A stretch of DNA of 45,940 bases from Nemertoderma westbladi. Taxonomy: Eukaryota; Xenacoelomorpha; Nemertodermatida; Nemertodermatidae. The stretch covers positions 1-45,940 of the forward strand of contig JAUCBJ010001662.1 in NCBI GenBank assembly GCA_032718475.1, in the 5' to 3' direction. The translations under genes were made by a program, and so were the position numbers. Positions 39,168 through 45,940 of the stretch are shown here, piece after piece. Each line of letters opens with the position of its first letter. Position 1 is the stretch's first letter. Below the pieces are notes generated by a model. That model saw nothing but the letters and a program-made list of their open reading frames with translations, had not been told where the DNA came from and did no database searches.

Positions 39168-42019
39168 CTAAAATAAACTTAGGACAATACCGGTACAAAG
39201 TAAAAGAAACTTATAGTTAGACATGGCGGATTTAGATCTACGTGGGCTAGGACTCCTGTGTTGGATCTTCTGCGGGTTTGAAAGGCTAGGAAAAGGTACG
39301 ACTGGCGTTTTACAAAGTCTGCTTGAGCTCAAACCAAGCAATCCTTGTCCAACTCCAGGTGTTCGTCTAATCGGATCGGATTTGGATGGAGTATCGGTAA
39401 CGCATTGAGGGAGTTTAGGAAGTGGAATCGAACTGTCCACCAACACATCGCTCTCAGAAGTCATCTGAGCTCTCATGGGTTCGAGTAAAGGGTATCCTGT
39501 TCCTCCTGGTGGTTCTCTAGAAAGAGCAATGGTATCTCGGGTAATCCTTATTTGCGATTCGGGTTTTCCTCTTTCCACAATTTTAATTGTCCTCTTAACG
39601 TCTTGTCCCATTTTCTGGGATCTAAGTATACAATGTTGAGCATCCTCTCGAGGATGTCGCATCAATGGGTCCAATGGACTGGCTTTAACTTTAGTTTCTT
39701 GTAAAATCTCCTTGGCGTCAAGTATACCGGGTTTCACTTGCTTGTTGTAGAATGTGCATCGGTAGGCCCAAGAGATAGTATACCACGCTCCTCTATTGCG
39801 TTGTTCAACTCGCAATCGATCGAACTCTCTAGCAGTAATGCAATTAACTACAGTATGGAAATTCCATGTATTCTTATTATCCGGGTGGATCTGGAGAAAA
39901 TAATCTCGCACAACCCTAAATAAGCTATCCAGTCCAGAGGTAGGATATCAACGACTTCCAACAGCTCGTCATATTGCGGCATCGCCGCTACATCAATAAT
40001 AATATAATAATATCATAATCAATTATATATGATAACCAAGGGGTTCACGGCCCAGAATCAAAGGTGCACCCCAAAGGTACATCCCGAAGTTGGCATTCTG
40101 AGGCTCAGTGGCCCTTAATGTTGCAATAAGACTACTGCGCGATGAAGCGCCATCATGTGTAGAATGAGTGAGATCCATAATCTCCACACCAGTTGCAAAC
40201 TAAGTCCACCAAAGATATGTATTTAGCTCCACATTTCTTTGCGTGGTGCACCGTAGCTCCACAACTTCCACATATAGTATTCGCAGGATACCAAACGCGT
40301 TTGTAAACTAAGTCCCCAATAGATCGAGCTCTACCATCCACATGATAATCATAATCATTGGGATCGGTTGGTATATTCGTCTCCATGGATTGTACACAGA
40401 CCATGTTTGGTCTTCGGTTTGTTTTGGTCTTCGGGGGTTCAGTTTGTGTCTTCCTCGGAAGATTCTCCTAAATAGCAATAATTTGCCTCAGCGGCTCGTA
40501 GATTACCGTGAACTCGGTCGAATCACTCACTCATCAGGGTGATGAATAGTAGGCACACTCGCCTTCCGCGATTCTTCCAGGTCCATAATCTCCACGTGGC
40601 GTTCCCCTTCATTGGGTACTAATGTGAACATCAATGGTCTGTAGACGAGAAATCCCTCATATAGACGATATACTTCATGAAAGATACTGAAGCCCGCATG
40701 TGTAAGAGCATCACAGTGAGCGTCGGTGTTGTAAAACGGGTGAGGGAATCGACAAAACACATCGGTATACATTCTCCCTCCTTCATAGATTGTATGTCCT
40801 TCTCCGAGGCATAATGGATGTCGCTTTAGAGTCCTAGATACTATATCAGCAATGAAACACATGTTAACCAATGACTCTATAGCCTGATAGTATTGTAAGA
40901 TTATCTGTGGAGGTGAAGTAATGCCCCAATATACGCATCATCTCCTCTTCAATTGAGACTCGAACTCGTTAACATTAGGCGTATCACCTTTTCCATATAT
41001 ATCCGTATATTTATTCCTCTTGCTTTCCTTTTAGTCCCAACTAAACATAAAATACGAGATGTATCCCATCCCTGTCTTTTGGGTGTTGTACTCCTGGAAG
41101 TATCCTTGCTCTATAGACCAGAGCAAAAGTCATCGCATTACATCGCATGCCATCGAGTTGTCTCCTACGGCATCGGTATCTTCTTGTCGTTCCTGAAGAC
41201 ATGTAATACTCTGTCTGGTACTCTAATTTGAATGATTTTCGAGATGAGGCTCTGCTGATGGCCTTCTCATCCTGAAGCGGATGGGTTTCACCGACCAGTT
41301 AGTCACGATATCGGTATCGGATTCAAACGTGCTGACTCAGATCCATAAATGGATTGTTCTCGTTAGGTACACCCTCAAGAGACAAGGCGCGATATCAACT
41401 TCCTTAAAGTCTGTAATATGTGGAGGTACGTTATGCACAATCTTCTGCACTATTACCCTCCGTAAATTCGAAGCTTCTACCACATCGCTGAACGTTACCG
41501 ATGGGATAAAATCTAGGTTCGATATAATCTCGGGATGTTCCACTATTGGGATTTTGTAAGTGGTGTCCGTGCGGGTTGGAATACTAATAGGGAAGTTAGA
41601 TATCCTCGCAATTGGTGCTACCGCTTGAGTATGGTATGGATGAGGTTCTCGCGTCATTCCTATATGAGGTATCTGTAGTCTTTGTGACAATCATTGAGCA
41701 TAGATAATGCTATTGAAAAGTCGGGTGTCATCTCTTTCTTCTCAGTTTGGTCGTGAAAGATCCAGTAGAATGATAGGCTCGCGAGCCTTCCGCCAAACTC
41801 TTCGATCTCACCCTTCTTATATGCCTTGTATGCTCTATACAAGCTAAGAGCTTCTCTCTTTTTCTGTATTGATTTGTTCACTCCATCTATTATCATTCTG
41901 TAAACAAATGGCTCGACAGTTTTTGGTTCATAGACCACGATTTCACCTGCATTTGGTCTGCTCATCTTAAACGAGTGGTATGGATTCATCAAAGGATAGC
42001 CACCTTCTTGATAGCACAA
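39168..42019 (-). pseudogene. Degraded multi-ORF block with a CCHC zinc knuckle; gag-like, unidentified
   Basis: Successive minus-strand frames: 42019-41660 (RPNAGEIVVYEPKTVEPFVY, KKREALSLYRAYKAYKKGEI), 41690-41337, a stop-broken stretch with readable pieces (41330-40880), 40871-40527 (CLGEGHTIYEGGRMYTDVF, HCDALTHAGFSIFHEVYRL), 40404-40153 with CGSCGATVHHAKKC (exact C-x2-C-x4-H-x4-C knuckle) and 39990-39168 (AWYTISWAYRCTFYN, later Ser/Pro-rich RSPSPRRSKS). Neighbouring frames connect by small shifts, so it looks like one or two long decayed ORFs. A CCHC knuckle followed by a basic Ser/Arg tail suggests a nucleocapsid or RNA-binding ORF1. I do not recognise the family, and no polymerase is attached. 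Confidence 0.45.
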
Positions 42020-43220
42020 ACTCTGGTGATTTGAGGATCATGCTAGTAGCGGTTCGGGATTCTACGGGTTTATATCGTTATATATATATCTATATATATA
42101 TATATATATTTATATCGTTATATCGTTATATCGTTTATATCGCGATATATCGTTACGTTTATATCGTTACACAATTGTTACGTTTATTTATGTTACGCCT
42201 ACTAGAGGGAGCACAACAGATGTTAGATGTGAGGAGACTTAGAGGTTTCGTCGGCTTTTGGCTCCACTTCGCTCTAAACTCCTACCCGTAGCCCAAGATT
42301 CAGGGTTTGCTGCAATTTCACACAAAATTTCCAAAAATGTGCCGATAAAAAATAATTCAGGCAAACTGGCTGTGAGTCTAAAATACTCATTTTTTAATCC
42401 TAAACTACTTCCCATAAAAATAATCCAGTCAAGAATTAGTCAAAGTAAAATTTAGTAGACACGACTATTGGAAACAACGCCTTATTATATTTTTGAAAAA
42501 TTGGAAGGCTCACGAGACTTCCATCCACTCTTGTCCCACCCCCCCCCCCCCCCCCCCTTTTTTTTTAGTCCCACCCAACCATATCTTAGAATGCGTCCAC
42601 TGGAGAATCAATTTTCCTAAAAAATTATAATCCAAATGGATTGTCTAAAATTTTTAAAAAATTTGTCTCACTTGTGGGTTCCAAGTGGAATTCCATTCCT
42701 TTGTACACACAAAACCGCTCCTATATGATACATAAGGGTACTACCCTCATCTTCACATATAAAGACAATGGAATTCCACCGCTGTCTTTAACCTACAGTG
42801 TACAGGAATATGGAAGGGTTATGTAGCGACCATCAAAGGTCCCACATCTCTACTTACGTGGTTTGCTTGGAGATTTATAGTATCCAGTCTCGTTTCGAGT
42901 CTCCTCAAGGAGTACAAGATGTTGTATGGGTCTGTCTACAGTACGTCCAGAATTGTACATACAGTCACATTTCGCATTACACCATCTGATGATGAGTGTG
43001 TGGTCAAAATGACTCAAGTCAACCAAAACTGACTTTTCAAGTTTTCTCTTCTAAAAGTACATGGTCTTAAAGAGCGGATGGTAAGATACCAAGTGGTTCT
43101 GGTTGAAATAGAGGCCAAATAATATTTCTGCCATATTTCCCAAAACTTTTTGGCTAGCAGTTGAGTGATTTTCCACACTTTTTTACTGTAACTATCACTG
43201 TCTACTGTTATAGAGGTAGG
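42020..43220. other. Non-coding stretch with AT microsatellite and C/T run
   Basis: 42071-42180 is a TATATA / TATATCGTTA simple repeat. 42539-42557 is a C19 run followed by T9. A CTACTAGAGGGAGCA motif lies near 42199. No gene recognised; the frame 42641-42826 has no domain. Confidence 0.5.
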
Positions 43221-43920
43221 TCACAGTGTAGTCGGCTCCTGCATAAGCAGGTGCACTGGTGTCAAAGCATACTGAGATTGTTTGTCGTCGGGAACCAAAG
43301 CGATTGGTCTAGTGTTTAGAATCACCTCCTCGATTTCGATCAACAAAGTGGTCAATTGGTCGTCTGTCAATATGCGTTGCACAGGTATTACTTTTACTAA
43401 GGCCATTTTGATAGATCCAATCAGCCTTTCCCAGACTCCGCCTCTCCATGGACTATCTGAAGGGTTGAAGTTCCAGACAATATTGTGGGGACGAAGTTCA
43501 TCTGAAATATGATTGTGATCTAACTTTTTTAAGGCTCTGGCAATTTCGTTCCGTGCACCTAAAAGTTTGTACCTTTGTCGCAATGTATGGATTTAACTAG
43601 TCCACATCTGGCAATAAATCGCCGCAAAGCCAGGATAAAAGCGTTGGTGGATAAATCTGTTACGCGTTCAATGTGAACTGCTCTACTGACCATGCAGGTA
43701 AAGATCAATCCCCAATGTTTCACCTGTACGCGTCCGGCTGTACGGGTCTAAACGCTTGTAGTCTAGCTAGTGGTAGTTCACTCATTTCTTGGCATCCTAT
43801 CCTAGCATGTACCTTCTTACAGATGATACAGTTGCGCGTCACTGAACTCAAAGCCTTACTGGGTCTAATAAATACAAACCTTGAATGCAAGTGAGATAGA
43901 CAGTGGTGTCTTCCTACGTG
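43221..43920 (-). pseudogene. Third BEL/Pao fragment: integrase
   Basis: On the minus strand from 43920: an H2C2 domain (SHLHSRFVFIRP, NCIICKKVHARIGCQ), then in a shifted frame HWGLIFTCMVSRAVHIERV and SIHCDKGTNF (catalytic Asp region), then 43583-43221 with NPSDSPWRGGVWERLIGSIK (catalytic Glu) and ILNTRPIALVPDD. These are BEL/Pao integrase signatures. It lies upstream (minus sense) of the 39-42 kb block and of the RT fragment at 35-36.7 kb, the wrong order to be one element, so it is a separate remnant. Confidence 0.78.
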
Positions 43921-44206
43921 TTTAAGTCATATATGTGTGTCCAGTATCATAGCACGCTGTAATTCATGATGTTGCGGTATAATGATACCTAAAGTCAACG
44001 TTTTGGAGCCCGGACTTATGACAAAGTAAGCCTTTGTATATTATCGAACTCCAACTCAGTATTGGTGAAGACTTAATCTGTTTACCTTGATTGATTGATG
44101 TGAATTCTCGTGCGAAATATCGCAATTCATAATTTCGAATAGTATCAATCTCACAACTATCCATCTTAGTCAAGGTTAGTCTACATGGAAAGTCACGTTT
44201 GCCTTT
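43921..44206. other. Spacer between the integrase fragment and the satellite
   Basis: About 290 bp with no recognised feature; the open frame 43964-44221 runs into the satellite and shows no domain. Confidence 0.45.
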
Positions 44207-45940
44207 ATCAGATGTTGACAACTACGACTTTAGAGGGATTGTAATATTCATATTAAAACAATAAAATAGGACATGGGGTCTATTCCCTCAGATACTACCT
44301 AGCATTTAGGGCCACTTGGGCCACTGTTAGTACTCAGGCACTAGGCCCATCAAAAAACACAAAACAAAATACCAAATCGATTTTAGTGCTACATAAACCC
44401 AACCCAACTACCACAAGAAAAATTGCACCAAACCATACAGTAACTACAGGTTCCGGTAAGTATTGCACAAAATAGGCTATCCCATAAATTACGAAAAATA
44501 TAGGACATCTTGTCCGCCGAAAAAGGTAAGTCTAAGTAATAAATTTTATAGAAATAAAAGGGTTTCGGAGATTTAAACACTGAACCCTGGGATTCGTGGT
44601 TCTCCTCATCAGCAGTGTGCCACGAACCCCACCTCTACCCTAACAAAACTGCACCACTAAATGAAGACAATGACCAATAAATTAGAAATCCTACCGTACC
44701 ACCGAACAGAGTTGAAACCACCCACCCCCAATGTATGTTACCATCAGCCCCAAATGCATAAACATGATTTCCCAACTGAATGCAACCAACCCCAATTAGC
44801 ACCTACCGGTATGTACAGATATATGATCAGATTTTTAAACAAAATTGCGCAGATGTCAGGAAATACCCCTTTAAATATATAATTATCAGATGTTGACAAC
44901 TACGACTTTAGAGGGATTGTAATATTCATATTAAAACAATAAAATAGGACATGGGGTCTATTCCCTCAGATACTACCTAGCATTTAGGGCCACTTGGGCC
45001 ACTGTTAGTACTCAGGCACTAGGCCCATCAAAAAACACAAAACAAAATACCAAATCGATTTTAGTGCTACATAAACCCAACCCAACTACCACAAGAAAAA
45101 TTGCACCAAACCATACAGTAACTACAGGTTCCGGTAAGTATTGCACGAAATAGGCTATCCCATAAATTACGAAAAATATAGGACATCTTGTCCGCCGAAA
45201 AAGGTAAGTCTAAGTAATAAATTTTATAAAAATAAAAGGGTTTCGGAGATTTAAACACTGAACCCTGGGATTCGTGGTTCTCCTCATCAGCAGTGTGCCA
45301 CGAACCCCACCTCTACCCTAACAAAACTGCACCACTAAATGAAGACAATGACCAATAAATTAGAAATCCTACCGTACCACCGAACAGAGTTGAAACCACC
45401 CACCCCCAATGAATGTTACCATCAGCCCCAAATGCATAAACATGATTTCCCAACTGAATGCAACCAACCCCAATTAGCACCTACCGGTATGTACAGATAT
45501 ATGATCAGATTTTTAAACAAAATTGCGCAGATGTCAGGAAATACCCCTTTAAATATATAATTATCAGATGTTGACAACTACGACTTTAGAGGGATTGTAA
45601 TATTCATATTAAAACAATAAAATAGGACATGGGGTCTATTCCCTCAGATACTACCTAGCATTTAGGGCCACTTGGGCCACTGTTAGTACTCAGGCACTAG
45701 GCCCATCAAAAACACAAAACAAAATACCAAATCGATTTTAGTGCTACATAAACCCAACCCAACTACCACAAGAAAAATTGCACCAAACCATACAGTAACT
45801 ACAGGTTCCGGTAAGTATTGCACGAAATAGGCTATCCCATAAATTACGAAAAATATAGGACATCTTGTCCGCCGAAAAAGGTATGTCTAAGTAATAAATT
45901 ATTTTATAAAAATAAAAGGGTTTCGGAGATTTAAACACTG
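44207..45940. repeat. 678-bp tandem satellite, two full copies and one partial
   Basis: Copies start at 44207, 44885 and 45563, exactly 678 bp apart, and the third runs off the window. Identity is very high: a few substitutions and small indels, such as an extra TTAT near 45899. Each unit has a 63-codon frame on the minus strand and a 73-codon frame on the plus strand; substitutions between copies change their residues (Cys/Arg, Val/Glu), so neither looks selected. A GTAAGT-type donor follows CGCCGAAAAAG (about 44515-44531). Each unit carries the hammerhead-like motif listed separately. Confidence 0.92.
44562..44618 (-). ncRNA. Hammerhead-ribozyme-like motif in the satellite (copy 1)
   Basis: On the minus strand: ACACTG (44618-44613), CTGATGA (44612-44606), GGAGA (44605-44601), a 29-nt loop, TCTCC (44571-44567) and GAAAC (44566-44562). 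The core CUGAUGA - stem II - GAAA is canonical with a perfect 5-bp stem II, but I find no matching stem III with an NUH cleavage site downstream. An alternative pairing uses CAGTGT (44582-44577) after GTT as a perfect stem I with ACACTG, but then stem II is lost. Copy 2 (+678) is the same. Suggestive, not proven. Confidence 0.3.

Noticed and set aside
42071-42180. AT-rich repeat as an origin or matrix-attachment site
   Set aside because: It is a plain TA/TATATCGTTA microsatellite with no further support.
44389-44882. 63- and 73-codon frames in the satellite as genes
   Set aside because: They sit on both strands of a non-coding-looking repeat and change residues between nearly identical copies.

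Overview
The window reads as nuclear DNA of a metazoan, most likely an AT-rich, repeat-dense aquatic invertebrate genome. The evidence is intron-split exons for secreted EGF, thrombospondin-1 and laminin-G-like modules, a BEL/Pao LTR retrotransposon, a GIY-YIG Penelope-like element, several non-LTR retrotransposons, TTAA-flanked piggyBac-type elements, and many long G or C homopolymers. I see no bacterial or phage organisation, no CRISPR and no rRNA. I cannot name the species.

Host gene content. Four well-supported exons lie on the minus strand, all bounded by AG/GT sites and all phase 1-1: LamG-like exon A (20862-21572), LamG-like exon B (11089-11781), a TSP1-like exon (2167-2328) and an EGF-like exon (1772-1882). 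Shared strand and phase suggest one gene for a modular extracellular protein, spanning at least 20 kb, with introns of about 9 kb filled by mobile DNA. A weaker fifth exon candidate lies at 37899-38032. The start of exon A is tandemly triplicated, and the end of the 37.9 kb candidate exon is also tandemly amplified.

Layout. 1-1508: right end of a piggyBac-like element carrying 163-bp tandem repeats. 1772-2328: EGF and TSP1 exons. 3.0-5.0 kb: purine-rich degraded ORFs of unknown origin. 5.7-7.0 kb: a 1.27-kb fold-back with about 549-bp arms. 7.0-9.0 kb: a 5'-truncated CR1/L2-like LINE (minus). 9.1-9.75 kb: a cluster of X-box-like palindromes. 11.1-11.8 kb: LamG exon B. 12.3-15.2 kb: a LINE 3' scrap and a second, RTE-like LINE (plus) with a 12-bp target duplication. 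15.2-19 kb: dispersed repeats, a MITE with 65-bp TIRs, minisatellites and a tRNA-like sequence. 20.9-22.1 kb: LamG exon A, its tandem triplication, and a small poly-G/poly-C-ended element. 22377-29352: a complete BEL/Pao element with 244-bp LTRs that read as identical, a 5-bp TSD, and a broken gag-pol. 29.4-31.3 kb: a 1.88-kb piggyBac-like non-autonomous element. 32.3-35.2 kb: a Penelope-like element (minus) interrupted by a tRNA-derived SINE and an inverted duplication. 35.3-36.7 kb: a second BEL/Pao pol fragment (minus). 37.4-38.0 kb: 79-bp tandem repeats. 39.2-42.0 kb: a degraded multi-ORF block with a CCHC knuckle (minus). 43.2-43.9 kb: a third BEL/Pao fragment, integrase (minus). 44.2-45.94 kb: a 678-bp tandem satellite with a hammerhead-like motif, running off the window.

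Most of the window is a transposon graveyard inside introns of one modular extracellular gene. The points most worth checking are the satellite with its hammerhead-like core, the fold-back built from a repeated half-site, the two exon-edge tandem amplifications, and the unidentified blocks at 3-5 kb and 39-42 kb.
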